Shown: positions 42,804 through 51,485 of the stretch, one piece after another | Numbering within the stretch: position 1 is the stretch's first letter | How the letters are laid out: each line of letters opens with the position of its first letter | Assembly: GCF_920987055.1 (NCBI RefSeq) | Contig: NZ_CAKLBX010000001.1 | Location: forward strand, 1,474,501-1,538,500 | From: Novosphingobium sp. CECT 9465 | GTDB lineage: Bacteria > Pseudomonadota > Alphaproteobacteria > Sphingomonadales > Sphingomonadaceae | Direction of reading: 5' to 3' | Length of the DNA stretch: 64,000 nucleotides | Made by a program: the position numbers and the translations under genes | Notes under the pieces: generated by a model | What the model was told of the DNA's origin: nothing | Databases searched by the model: none | Seen by the model: only the letters and a program-made list of their open reading frames with translations

Positions 42804-44044
42804 GCGAGCGCGATCTCTCGGGGGACGGTGGTATCCCTTCCGGGTCGGCGGCAGAGGGTTCGCACTCCGGGCGGCCGGCGGTTCTCGCGCCATTCCGCCT
42901 TGGCGGCGAGCCGCCGCAAGTCATGCGTCTGTCGCGCAAGGCGTTAGCGCTCGGCGGCGGGGTTGCCGCCTGCGCCATAGCGGGCGCCCTGTTCTACGCC
43001 TTGCAGCCGCGCGGGTCCTTGCCGCCCGCCAACCTCTACGAGCCGCAGGCAAACGCAAAACCGGATGCTCTTGCCGGAGCACCGGCGAGCTATGACAAAG
43101 TCCCGAGGCTCGGACCGCCGCTCCCGGGCGATCTCGGCCGGCCGATCCTCGCGGCCCAACAGGACGGGACACCCGTTCCGGTGCCACCGATGGGCACTCC
43201 GACTGCACCACCGGTGTCTGCCGCGGCTGAAGCCGACAGGCGACAAGCCGAAGCGCGCCAGGCTGCGATCGTGAGCAAACTGTTCCTGGCATCGGGGAGC
43301 ACCACCGGCTCTGAGCAGCGCGTAGCTGCGCCCGCGGCTGCGTCGCCAGATCCCGCGCAGCCCGGTGCCTCAACCGGGCGCGAAGCAGATGGGCAAGCGG
43401 CACGCCGCGCCTTTCTCTCGCCGGACACGCGCCGGGTCACTGCGAGCGTGCAGCGCATCGCCGTTCCGGTTTCGTCCTACTCGCTGCAGGCAGGCAGCAT
43501 CATTCCCGCCGCACTCATCACCGGCATCCGCTCCGATCTTCCGGGCCAGATCACAGCGCAGGTCACTGAGAATGTCTACGACAGCGCCACCGGCAGGCTC
43601 CTGCTGATCCCGCAGGGCAGCCGGCTCATCGGTGAGTATGACAGTGCTGTTGCTGCGGGCCAGACCCGCGTGCTGCTTGCGTGGGATCGGCTCATTCTGC
43701 CCGGTGGGCGCTCGATCTTGCTCGACCGCCAACCCGGCGCCGATGCAGCCGGCAATGCCGGGCTTCAGGACAGCACCAATTATCATTGGGGCAACATGCT
43801 CAAGGCGGCGTTCGTCTCGACCATGCTTGGCGCCGGCACGCAGTTGGTCGCGCAAGGCGACGATGAATTGACCCGCGCGATACGCTATGGCGTTCAGGAC
43901 ACGATCAACCAGACCGGCCGTCAGCTCGTGCAGCGCGAGATTGCCGTGCCGCCATCCCTGACGGTCCGGCCGGGCTTTGCTCTGCGCGTCCTTGTCACCC
44001 GCGACATCGTTTTCGATCCCGCGGATGGGGAGAGCGGACAATGA
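42800..44044 (+). CDS. trbI: Conjugal transfer protein TrbI (VirB10-like)
   Basis: A 414-residue core-complex protein that spans the envelope. A cytoplasmic N terminus, one span (ALALGGGVAACAIAGALFYAL), a Pro-rich periplasmic spacer and the VirB10 domain are visible. The domain has YSLQAGSIIPAALITGIRSD, YDSATGRLLLIPQGSRLIGE and MLKAAFVSTMLGAGTQ. Start and end overlap trbG and the DUF2274 gene by ATGA. Confidence 0.95.
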   Translation: MSERDLSGDGGIPSGSAAEGSHSGRPAVLAPFRLGGEPPQVMRLSRKALALGGGVAACAIAGALFYALQPRGSLPPANLYEPQANAKPDALAGAPASYDKVPRLGPPLPGDLGRPILAAQQDGTPVPVPPMGTPTAPPVSAAAEADRRQAEARQAAIVSKLFLASGSTTGSEQRVAAPAAASPDPAQPGASTGREADGQAARRAFLSPDTRRVTASVQRIAVPVSSYSLQAGSIIPAALITGIRSDLPGQITAQVTENVYDSATGRLLLIPQGSRLIGEYDSAVAAGQTRVLLAWDRLILPGGRSILLDRQPGADAAGNAGLQDSTNYHWGNMLKAAFVSTMLGAGTQLVAQGDDELTRAIRYGVQDTINQTGRQLVQREIAVPPSLTVRPGFALRVLVTRDIVFDPADGESGQ

Positions 44045-44259
44045 GAAAACTTCGTCTCGGACCGATCCTTGAGGACAAGCCGGTGAAGGTCTCCGTCGAA
44101 TTGTCCGCAGAGCTTGCGCGAACCCTTGCTGCCTATGCCGAAGCCCATGCCCGGGAAAGCGGTCTGTCCGGGCCGTTGCCCCCGGAACGGCTGATCCCGG
44201 CCATGCTCGAGCGCTTCATGGCGACAGATCGAGGCTTCAGGCGCGCCGGGGGAAGCTGA
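44041..44259 (+). CDS. DUF2274 domain-containing protein
   Basis: A 72-residue protein typical of the end of trb operons in this ICE type. KLRLGPILEDKPVKVSVELSA is the family pattern. The N-terminal strand followed by helices (LARTLAAYAEAHARESG) resembles a ribbon-helix-helix DNA-binding fold. It overlaps the trbI stop and closes the operon. A regulatory role is plausible. Confidence 0.88.
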   Translation: MRKLRLGPILEDKPVKVSVELSAELARTLAAYAEAHARESGLSGPLPPERLIPAMLERFMATDRGFRRAGGS

Positions 44260-44411
44260 GCCTGCAGTTACCCTGCGGTGGGGTCTGTATGCCCTGTCAA
44301 GTTCCCCCTGACGAGCGATCTGCGCTCCATGGGTGACTAGACCGGCTCTGCAATGTCTGAGCACCAGACTAGGACATGCATTGCGATCAATGCCGATGAG
44401 GGGGGGGCTTC

Positions 44412-44780
44412 ATGCCTGAACACGCAGCGCCCATGTGGGAACGCCATCAGCGGTTCGCCGCATTCTTTCAGTCGCAGCTGAACGCCGTCCAGCAGGGTGC
44501 TATCGCGGCGCAAGCGGGTATCCCGATCATCTTCCTCGTCCTCGACCGCGCTTGCGTTGCAGCAGCGCAGCCACAGACATGGGCGATAGTGTGGATCGGC
44601 TTGCTGGCCTGGCTACTTCTTGGACTGCAAGTGTTTCGCGCTTTCCAGACAGATGCCCATCGCGTGCTGGCGACCTATGAGGCGGAATGGGAGCTCGAGT
44701 TTCCTGAAATTCCGGCGCAGCGGCTCGCGAGCTTCCTTCTCAATGCGACCTACCGGCGACGGGAGCGCAAGCGCAGATGA
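44412..44780 (+). CDS. Small membrane protein of unknown function
   Basis: A 122-residue protein with two hydrophobic stretches (IAAQAGIPIIFLVLDRACVA and WAIVWIGLLAWLLLGLQVF) and a basic C terminus (RRRERKRR). GAGGGGGGGG precedes the ATG. No family is recognised. It stands alone right of the trb operon. Confidence 0.6.
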   Translation: MPEHAAPMWERHQRFAAFFQSQLNAVQQGAIAAQAGIPIIFLVLDRACVAAAQPQTWAIVWIGLLAWLLLGLQVFRAFQTDAHRVLATYEAEWELEFPEIPAQRLASFLLNATYRRRERKRR

Positions 44781-44868
44781 TCGGCGGAATTTTGCGTGGC
44801 GGTGCAATGCCGGAACCGTCCAACCAAACCGAATGGGCATGGCCGCTCGTGTTTCCTCGACTTTATGT

Positions 44869-45849
44869 CTAGCTGGCCAGTGTCTTCCGAAGGGTGGCCG
44901 CTTTGCGCTTGACGCCCACCGCAGGATCATTTCGCAGGGCGTCTTCGTAGTCGCGAAGCGCCTCTGCCAGCTGCCCCTCGGCCTCAAAAACTTCTCCGCG
45001 TAGTCGCAGAGCCCTGGCCCGACTGCGATGGTCATGGGCCTTCGAGACGGCTGCCTCCAGACCGGTCATCAGCACATCGCGGGTGACGGCGGAATGTCCT
45101 TGTGCGATCTGCTTGATTGCACTTTCGATCACCCAGAGATTTCCGGATGAAATTCGCTCGCTGCTCCACTCGTCCCGATTGAGGAATTCCCCTGTCAGCG
45201 AATAGCGGGCGCAGCAGCCGTCCCGATAGACCAACTCGATGCTTCGGCCATCGGGAGCAAAGCGATAGCTATCGGCCCATCCAGACGGAGCCTGCCAGGA
45301 CGCAAGTTCCCGAGCCCCGACAAGATCGAACACCACCAGAATGGCGTTGTCTGGCCCCTCGGCATGGCACGTCTGGCAGACCGCGAGGCTGCCGTCCTCG
45401 CTCAAGCCGTTGTTCAATAAGTTCGCGTTGAATTCGCGCGTCAGGATCACTTCCCCGGTTTCAGCGTAAGCAAGGAAGCGGCCTTTCAGACCCTCCCCAA
45501 ACCGCCAATCGTTGATGATGAAGGTGCCGTTGTTGGCGACCTTGCCATCGTTAGGGCGTTCCGCCCGCCCGTCAACGATCGGGACACCACTCTCGAGGAG
45601 CAGGTAGCGGCCATAACCTGACTCCCGATGCCCGCCAAGAGTGCCGCCCTGATCGCGATCGGACCACGCAAGGACGTAGCGCTGATCCGGCGATCGTGAT
45701 GCGCTCCCGAAAAAGTCCAGCTCGCGGATCGAAATGAATGAGTCGTCGCCGCCGAAAGGTTCCATCTCGATCGCAGATGACTGCGCGGATAGGCTTTCTG
45801 ATCTCGGGGCACTGGAATTGCCGAAAATCCGCCGAAGCCAGCCTATCAT
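44869..45849 (-). CDS. Protein of unknown function with beta-propeller-like and TPR-like parts
   Basis: A 326-residue soluble protein. Residues about 45-220 contain repeated strand blocks ending in aromatic/Asp turns (SPDQRYVLAWSDRD, FIINDWRFG, RFAPDGRSIELVYRDGCC) like a WD/beta-propeller. The C terminus (RARALRLRGEVFEAEGQLAEA, LRDYEDALRNDPAVG) is a TPR. Cys motif CQTCHAEG occurs near residue 158 but no haem site is supported (no CxxCH pairing in an exported protein). No family named. Confidence 0.6.
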   Translation of the reverse strand: MIGWLRRIFGNSSAPRSESLSAQSSAIEMEPFGGDDSFISIRELDFFGSASRSPDQRYVLAWSDRDQGGTLGGHRESGYGRYLLLESGVPIVDGRAERPNDGKVANNGTFIINDWRFGEGLKGRFLAYAETGEVILTREFNANLLNNGLSEDGSLAVCQTCHAEGPDNAILVVFDLVGARELASWQAPSGWADSYRFAPDGRSIELVYRDGCCARYSLTGEFLNRDEWSSERISSGNLWVIESAIKQIAQGHSAVTRDVLMTGLEAAVSKAHDHRSRARALRLRGEVFEAEGQLAEALRDYEDALRNDPAVGVKRKAATLRKTLAS

Positions 45850-45929
45850 GTATCACTCCTGCCAATGCACGCCGATCGTCTCATACATACGGGTTTGGCC
45901 AGCTCATCGAAACGGCGCTGTGCCGCCGA

Positions 45930-46196
45930 TCAATCTTGTGTCAGATCTTCGATGTCGAGGGCGATGTACGCTTCCGAGCCCACCGGCCGGACCGGGCGAC
46001 CAAGGGCCTTGAGAAAAGCTGCCTGGACGATGCGGTCGTGATGCTCGTCCATCCAACCCACGAAATCCGAGCGATCGCGTAAAGGGCGACCGATGATCGC
46101 CTCGACCGTCGTTCGATAGACCCGACCGTGGACAGCTGGGATCAAGGCATCGGGCTCGCCTTCGATCTCCAGATAGTCGGGGCAGGGGTAATGCAA
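45930..46196 (-). CDS. Small protein of unknown function, 88 residues
   Basis: The proposed start is TTG 46196, with GGAG eight bases upstream, giving MHYPCPDYLEIEGEP. A longer frame to 46280 has no ribosome site. The product is acidic (IALDIEDLTQD at the end) and includes RDRSDFVGWMDEHHDRIVQAA. No family recognised. It is read opposite to the hfa operon and separated from it by 218 bases that must hold the hfa promoter. Confidence 0.5.
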   Translation of the reverse strand: MHYPCPDYLEIEGEPDALIPAVHGRVYRTTVEAIIGRPLRDRSDFVGWMDEHHDRIVQAAFLKALGRPVRPVGSEAYIALDIEDLTQD

Positions 46197-46414
46197 GGAA
46201 CTCGCTCCGTTATTCGCGATATGCTCGCAGTGATTCGAGTTGGTCCTGCTGAGCCTGACGCAACATCCTCGCGCTAACAACCGCTTACGCCATTGCCTGT
46301 CTTGTTACGCCAGACTTGGCTTGGCGCCGAAGTCTGTTGCGCGGCGCCGGACTATGCGTCTCTTGAGTGTCCTCGAAGCCCCGACACCTTCGTCGCGGGC
46401 CAAGGGGAGCATCC

Positions 46415-46936
46415 ATGCGCAAGCAATTAGTCTGTGCTGGCCTGACTGTCGGTCTGGCCGTCGGCACTTTACCCGCCCGGGCAAACAACCTTGGCGAAAA
46501 TGGTGCCTGGCAATTCCGGTCACCAACAGACCTCGCCAATCTGTCCCTCGTCCTCGAGGCGATCGAGAAGAAACGGGCAGGCGGCTACGCGGCGCCTGCC
46601 TACACCACAAACATCGAGCGGCAGTTCAACTGTGGCATTACCGCGAGTGCACTTGGCAACTCGTCCGGCCAATCGGCGGTCGTAAACTCTCCTACCGCCA
46701 CAGCCGCCTCATCATCTGCGCAGGGCAATTCTGGTGACAGCTGGAGCGGGCGCGGCGGAACAATTTCGACCAGTCAGCAAAATTCTGGCTCCGTTGGTGC
46801 CTCGGCCACGGGCGATGCAACGGCCCTTGTAAACGGCAGCCCCACGTCGGTCTTCAATTCAACGCAGACCAATAGCGGGGTGCAGTCGGCAACAGTCACC
46901 GGGTCTACCGGATGCGCCTTCGGGGTGCTCAACTGA
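46415..46936 (+). CDS. hfaA: HfaA-like holdfast anchor/curlin-like protein
   Basis: A 173-residue exported protein: signal peptide (VCAGLTVGLAVGTLPARAN), then Asn/Gln/Gly/Ser-rich repeats (ASALGNSSGQSAVVNS, ASSSAQGNSGDSW, SQQNSGSVGASATGD, NSTQTNSGVQSATV) of curlin character. The mature N terminus NNLGENGAWQFRSPTD resembles HfaA of Caulobacter, an amyloid-like protein that anchors the holdfast. GGGGAG precedes ATG 46415. It overlaps the hfaB start by one base (TGATG). The gene symbol is given because the order curlin-like, CsgG-like lipoprotein and large exported protein repeats hfaABD. Confidence 0.75.
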   Translation: MRKQLVCAGLTVGLAVGTLPARANNLGENGAWQFRSPTDLANLSLVLEAIEKKRAGGYAAPAYTTNIERQFNCGITASALGNSSGQSAVVNSPTATAASSSAQGNSGDSWSGRGGTISTSQQNSGSVGASATGDATALVNGSPTSVFNSTQTNSGVQSATVTGSTGCAFGVLN

Positions 46937-48246
46937 TGCGCGCTAGTGAGGCATCTGCCGCTCTGCCTATAACTGGTGCGGCCGTGCTTGTGCTTGCGAG
47001 CACCATGCTCGCCGGATGCACCGGTATGCACGGTATATCTCTTGCGCCACATGAAGCCAAAGTCCTGGTCGGTCCGCCTGTGCGGGCAAACCGGACGCCT
47101 ATGGATCCGGTATTGGCGTGCCTCGCCGGGCAGCTTTCGACCGGGCGGGGCAAGCCTTTGGTGATCGCCGTGGGTGATGTCCGCGACTACACCGGCAAAT
47201 ACTCCGTCAGTGAGGGCAACGCCGTCACCCAGGGCGGAGCGCTCATGGTCGCCTCTGCGCTCGGTAAACTCGAAGGCCGCGTCCACATTGCCGAGCGGTT
47301 CGATCCCACGATCGCGGAGCGGGAACTTGGCTACACGGATCGGCGCCAGCTCGGTGACGGTACAGTGCATGATCTGGCAGGGCCGTCGGGGAAGCAGACC
47401 GTGCCCTGGCTGCCTTACTATGGCGGCAGCATCGCCGCCTCCGACTATTACATCGTCGGCGGCATCACCGAACTGAACTACGATATTCGATCCGGCGGCC
47501 TTCAGACCGGCGTGGGATCGATCGGCCCCAAGCACCGGACCTACACACAGTCGGTCGCCGTGGACCTCCGGATCGTCGATACGCGATCATTGCTGGTGGT
47601 CCGTACCGTGAGCCTCACCAAGCAATTCACCGGCTACGAGACGGGCTTCGGCATCTTCCGGTTCTTCGGCTCCGACCTCTTCGACATCAACATCGGGGCC
47701 AAAGGCCAAGAGCCGCTCCAGCTCGGTATCCGCACGGCTCTGGAAGAGGCGACCGTCCGGCTCCTCGGCGCGGTTGCCCGGATCGACGTGGCGCCGTGCC
47801 TCGCCAAGTCGGGCTGGGCTGAGACCGCTGTCACATCGCCGTCGGACACGGGACTGCCGGTGGCGTCGAGATTGCCTGCAGTCGGCGATCCGTTCAACGG
47901 ATTGCCACACGCAGCCGCGCCAGTCGGGGCCGATGTCCGCATCGTCTTCGAGGTTGGATCTGACGCGCTGAGCGGCGCAGCTTCTGCACTCGTCGAGCGG
48001 ATCGCGGCAGACGCAGCGCGGGGACCAGTGTCCGTGACGCTTTTGGCGCGGGACACCGAGACGATCGAGCCTGCGAAACGAACAGCCCTGACGGACAGAC
48101 GGCTCACCGCACTGACCGCGGCGTTCGCAAGTCGGGGCATCGATCCCGCGACCCTCACGATCACCTGGCGTCCTGCACCTGCCGACACATCGCTTCCGTC
48201 TGACGGCGCCGGGCTGCTGCGCCTTGCCCAGCTGCGCATCGGCTGA
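46936..48246 (+). CDS. hfaB: HfaB/CsgG family outer-membrane lipoprotein
   Basis: A 436-residue lipoprotein with lipobox LAGC (residues about 24-27). The CsgG/HfaB domain follows: KPLVIAVGDVRDYTGKYSVSEGN, GGALMVASALGKLEGRVHIAERFD, SDYYIVGGITELNYDIRSGG, VAVDLRIVDTRSLLVVRTVS and GYETGFGIFRFFGSDLFDIN. CsgG forms a nonameric secretion pore for curli. The last 110 residues (ADVRIVFEVGSDALSGAASA onward) resemble an OmpA-like peptidoglycan-binding region, which is an extension over CsgG. It would export HfaA and HfaD. Confidence 0.88.
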   Translation: MRASEASAALPITGAAVLVLASTMLAGCTGMHGISLAPHEAKVLVGPPVRANRTPMDPVLACLAGQLSTGRGKPLVIAVGDVRDYTGKYSVSEGNAVTQGGALMVASALGKLEGRVHIAERFDPTIAERELGYTDRRQLGDGTVHDLAGPSGKQTVPWLPYYGGSIAASDYYIVGGITELNYDIRSGGLQTGVGSIGPKHRTYTQSVAVDLRIVDTRSLLVVRTVSLTKQFTGYETGFGIFRFFGSDLFDINIGAKGQEPLQLGIRTALEEATVRLLGAVARIDVAPCLAKSGWAETAVTSPSDTGLPVASRLPAVGDPFNGLPHAAAPVGADVRIVFEVGSDALSGAASALVERIAADAARGPVSVTLLARDTETIEPAKRTALTDRRLTALTAAFASRGIDPATLTITWRPAPADTSLPSDGAGLLRLAQLRIG

Positions 48247-48306
48247 ACCCCGGCGCGCCCGCAATTTTACTCCCACCAAGTTCCCCAACCTGAAAGGACC
48301 ACTGCC

Positions 48307-51300
48307 ATGACTTCCCGAATTCACGCCAGGCGCATCCGCCGCCATCAGCTTCTGCTTGGTGCCGCAGCAACGGCGCTGAACATCTGCACCGCCGCGACCG
48401 TCGCGGCCCAGCCTGCGCCGCCTGTGGTACAGGCTGATGGCAACACGATCCTCGCAAGCGACCAGCACCAGTCCGATGCATCGGTCAAATCGATCGTCGC
48501 CGGCCCTCAGGCTGAGCTTCAGGGAGCAGCGGACGGTAGCACGCTGCATGTCTCCGACAATGTCCTGCGCGCAAATGCGCGTGTCAACGTCGCGGCTGCG
48601 ACATGGGAGCTGGATACCACGGGCTCACTCGAGTCGGAGGCAGCCACTCTTTCGACCGGATGGTCGGGCACCAGTGCCAGTGGCGGGATCGTCATCGCGT
48701 CCCGCCAGCAGGCTCAAGGAACTGCCGTCGTCGGCAAGATTGGCGGTGCCGGTTCGTCGACCCGCCTTGGCGCGGCCTTGACCAATGTCTCGGGCAGTTC
48801 GGTCCATGTGGATGCCAACATTCTGGAGGCTGGCGGCACCGGCAACGAAGCGTCGTCCGCGCTCTCGCTCAACAATCTGTCCTCTGGCCTCAGCGCCGGG
48901 ATCGTCAACGACCAGTCGATCACCGATGCGTCGACGGTGAAAGCTGTGCGGTATGGTGACCTTCGCCTCTCTGCGAATGCGCTTACGGACTCCAGCGTCG
49001 AGGTTTCCGGCAACAGCACTCGAGCGCTTGCTCATGGCAACAATGCCGCGAACGCCTTGTCGGTGAATGCTGTCGCTTTGCGGGGTGTCGGCGCAGGCGG
49101 TACGCCTTCGACGGTCGATACTGGTTCGAATGAAGGGGAAGTGCACGCGCAGTTCGGCGTCCTCTCGAACCAGCGGTTGGACGGAAACGTTGCGGCGAAG
49201 AATGCCGGAAGCGCCTTGGTGGAGATCGGCGGCGCTGCGAGTGGCTCGTCGATCGTGAATGACGCGAACCAGCTGGCTGCCGGCGGCTATGGCAACCGTG
49301 TTGACAACAGCCTCTCCCTCAATGCCCCGACGATCGCGACGGACGACACCGGGGGAGGGACCGCCAATGTCACCAACATGCAATTGGTGAATGCCGTTGC
49401 GGTCAGCGCGCGGGCCGGCCAGGGACCGCGCACGGTGGTCCAATCCGATCTCGCCGGATCGACGGCCTCGCTGTCCGGAAACTCGGTCACCGCTGCAGCC
49501 ACGGGCAATCAGGCAGATGGCAATCGGCTGACCGTGACCGCCGCATCCCTGATGCCTGGCCAGGGCAGCGGCGGGGAAGGGGGCGGCCATGGCCCCGGAA
49601 TTCCGCCGGTGATCGGCACAGCGGCAGTCACTGAGGTCGGTGACATGACCGTCTCGGCGCCTCTCAGCGTTCAGAACGTGCAGATCAATCAGGGCCTGAT
49701 TGCCGCGTCGCAGGAGCAGTCGCTGAACAGCCTCTCGGTTGGCGGCGCGCTTTCAGGATCGGCGCTCGATCTCTCGCGCAATGCGGTCACCGTCAGTGCG
49801 AGCGGAAGCCGCGCATCGAATGATCTCGCCATCTCGGGTTCGACCGTCGGCTCGTCGGCAGACCTCAACAACCTGCAGCTTGGGCTTGGATCCATCTCGG
49901 CCACGATCGGATCGACGACAAACCGCAGCGGCTTTACCGCTTGGACGAGAGGGGCGATCGACGACAGCACGGTCGCAGTCCTGGGCAATGAGCTCACGGC
50001 GAGCGCGAACCAGAACAGTGCGACGAACGCGCTCAGCGTCGAGGGCGCGCGCCTGGTCAGCACCAGTGGCCATTCGAACGCAGAGGCCGGCAGCCTTGCC
50101 GAGGGGCTGGGCGCCGCCGGCGACTTCGCGCTTGCAAACACCCAGGAAATCCTGGGAGGCTATCAGTTGCCGGCTGTCATCAGCGTTGAGGTTCATGGCG
50201 CATTCGGAGCAACCTCCGATGGGCCGAATACCGGTTCTTCGTTCGCGGTGCGTGACAACGGCCAGACTGCATCGGCTACCGGCAATACCGTGTCGAACGA
50301 GCTTGCGCTCAAGTCGGCATGGCTCGGCGCTCCGGGCGAGGGCGCGACGGGTTCTGCTCTCGCTTCGACGCAGAGCGCGCGGGCCGAAATCATGGCCGCC
50401 TCGGACATGGTTCTTTCGGTGCCGGCCGGACTAACCAGCTCCTCGGCAGAAATCGCTGGCAACAGCAGCATCGCCTTCGCGCGCATGAACAGCGCATCGA
50501 ACGCGCTTTCCATCGATGCTGCGCTCATCGGACCGCTCAGCAATCTCCCGGCGTTCGTCGAGAACAGTGCAGGCGCGCCGCCCCAGGCCATGGGTGACCA
50601 TGTTCTCGCCAACACCCAATCGGCTACTGGCAGTGTCTCGGCTTCGTCGTCCATCGGCGCTATTGGCACCAACGGACAGCTCGACGGCGCATCGCTGGTG
50701 CTCAACGGAAACACCGCACAGGCCTCGGCTGCCGCCAATTCGGCATCGAGCTCGCTGGCAATGGTCAGTGGTGTTGCACCGGCCGCTTCCGTGGCCCTTG
50801 TGAACTCCCAGTCGAGCATGGCCGCTGTTGGGGCGACCGCACGGCTCGACGCGGGTGGCACGGGCGCGCTTTCGAGCTCGCAGAGCGGCATTTCGGCAAA
50901 CTCGGCGATCGCACAGGCGACGGGCAATGGTTCGTCCAACGCCATGACGCTCTCCGGCGCCCTTGGCTACGATTGCGTGCCTGACCTGGCGTCCGTCACC
51001 ACCGGACCACTGAACAGCGGCGTGGGGCCAGCTATTCTTTCGAATGCGCAAATGAACGCTGGCACCGTGTCTTCATCGGCCCTGATCCGCAATGCCTCGC
51101 TCACTACGCCGACCGGCAATCTCACGCATAGCGCGGCCGACGTGACCGGCAACATCGCCACGGCGACTGCCTACGGCAACTCGGCTGCCAACAACATCAC
51201 GCTTACGTCCGCAACGGCGTTCCCAGCGGCCGGGATCGTCAACAATCAGGTCAACACGGCGTCCGTAACCGCCATTACCGGCGCAGCTCTGAGGCTCACT

Positions 51301-51402
51301 CCCGCCGCCATGACCGGCTCGCGCGCCACGTTCGCGGGCAACGCCGTGACCGCTCAGGCGGTGGGCAACTATGCAAGCAGCACGATCAGCTTTGGGCGCT
51401 GA
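48307..51402 (+). CDS. hfaD: Large HfaD-like surface anchor protein
   Basis: A 1031-residue protein with a signal peptide (LLGAAATALNICTAATVAAQ). The body contains many imperfect units of about 40-55 residues of the type A-S-x-V-x-x-x-N-x-x-x-A-x-A-x-G-N-x-A-x-N-A-L-S (examples NNVSGSSVHVDANILEAGGTG, DSSVEVSGNSTRALAHGN, GSTASLSGNSVTAAATGN), which suggest a solenoid surface fibre. HfaD proteins known to me are a few hundred residues, so this one is unusually long. AAGGA precedes ATG. It is the third gene of the hfaABD-like operon and is followed by a strong terminator. Confidence 0.78.
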   Translation: MTSRIHARRIRRHQLLLGAAATALNICTAATVAAQPAPPVVQADGNTILASDQHQSDASVKSIVAGPQAELQGAADGSTLHVSDNVLRANARVNVAAATWELDTTGSLESEAATLSTGWSGTSASGGIVIASRQQAQGTAVVGKIGGAGSSTRLGAALTNVSGSSVHVDANILEAGGTGNEASSALSLNNLSSGLSAGIVNDQSITDASTVKAVRYGDLRLSANALTDSSVEVSGNSTRALAHGNNAANALSVNAVALRGVGAGGTPSTVDTGSNEGEVHAQFGVLSNQRLDGNVAAKNAGSALVEIGGAASGSSIVNDANQLAAGGYGNRVDNSLSLNAPTIATDDTGGGTANVTNMQLVNAVAVSARAGQGPRTVVQSDLAGSTASLSGNSVTAAATGNQADGNRLTVTAASLMPGQGSGGEGGGHGPGIPPVIGTAAVTEVGDMTVSAPLSVQNVQINQGLIAASQEQSLNSLSVGGALSGSALDLSRNAVTVSASGSRASNDLAISGSTVGSSADLNNLQLGLGSISATIGSTTNRSGFTAWTRGAIDDSTVAVLGNELTASANQNSATNALSVEGARLVSTSGHSNAEAGSLAEGLGAAGDFALANTQEILGGYQLPAVISVEVHGAFGATSDGPNTGSSFAVRDNGQTASATGNTVSNELALKSAWLGAPGEGATGSALASTQSARAEIMAASDMVLSVPAGLTSSSAEIAGNSSIAFARMNSASNALSIDAALIGPLSNLPAFVENSAGAPPQAMGDHVLANTQSATGSVSASSSIGAIGTNGQLDGASLVLNGNTAQASAAANSASSSLAMVSGVAPAASVALVNSQSSMAAVGATARLDAGGTGALSSSQSGISANSAIAQATGNGSSNAMTLSGALGYDCVPDLASVTTGPLNSGVGPAILSNAQMNAGTVSSSALIRNASLTTPTGNLTHSAADVTGNIATATAYGNSAANNITLTSATAFPAAGIVNNQVNTASVTAITGAALRLTPAAMTGSRATFAGNAVTAQAVGNYASSTISFGR

Positions 51403-51440
51403 ATAGCGGGGGTCTGCCTAGCCCCCGGTCAGGCCCCTGC

Positions 51441-51481
51441 GGGCCGCCGCGTGTCCCCTGGCGCGGCGGCCCATTCCTTTT
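51441..51481 (+). terminator. Terminator after hfaD
   Basis: GGGCCGCCGCG (51441-51451) pairs with CGCGGCGGCCC (51462-51472), 11 perfect pairs with a 10-base loop, followed by ATTCCTTTT. It lies between convergent hfaD and SRAP genes. Confidence 0.88.
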
Positions 51482-51485
51482 AATG

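Noticed and set aside
44869-45849. Cytochrome c-type protein from the CQTCHAEG motif
   Set aside because: A CxxCH match is present but the protein has no signal peptide and its surroundings look like beta-propeller strands; haem binding is not supported.
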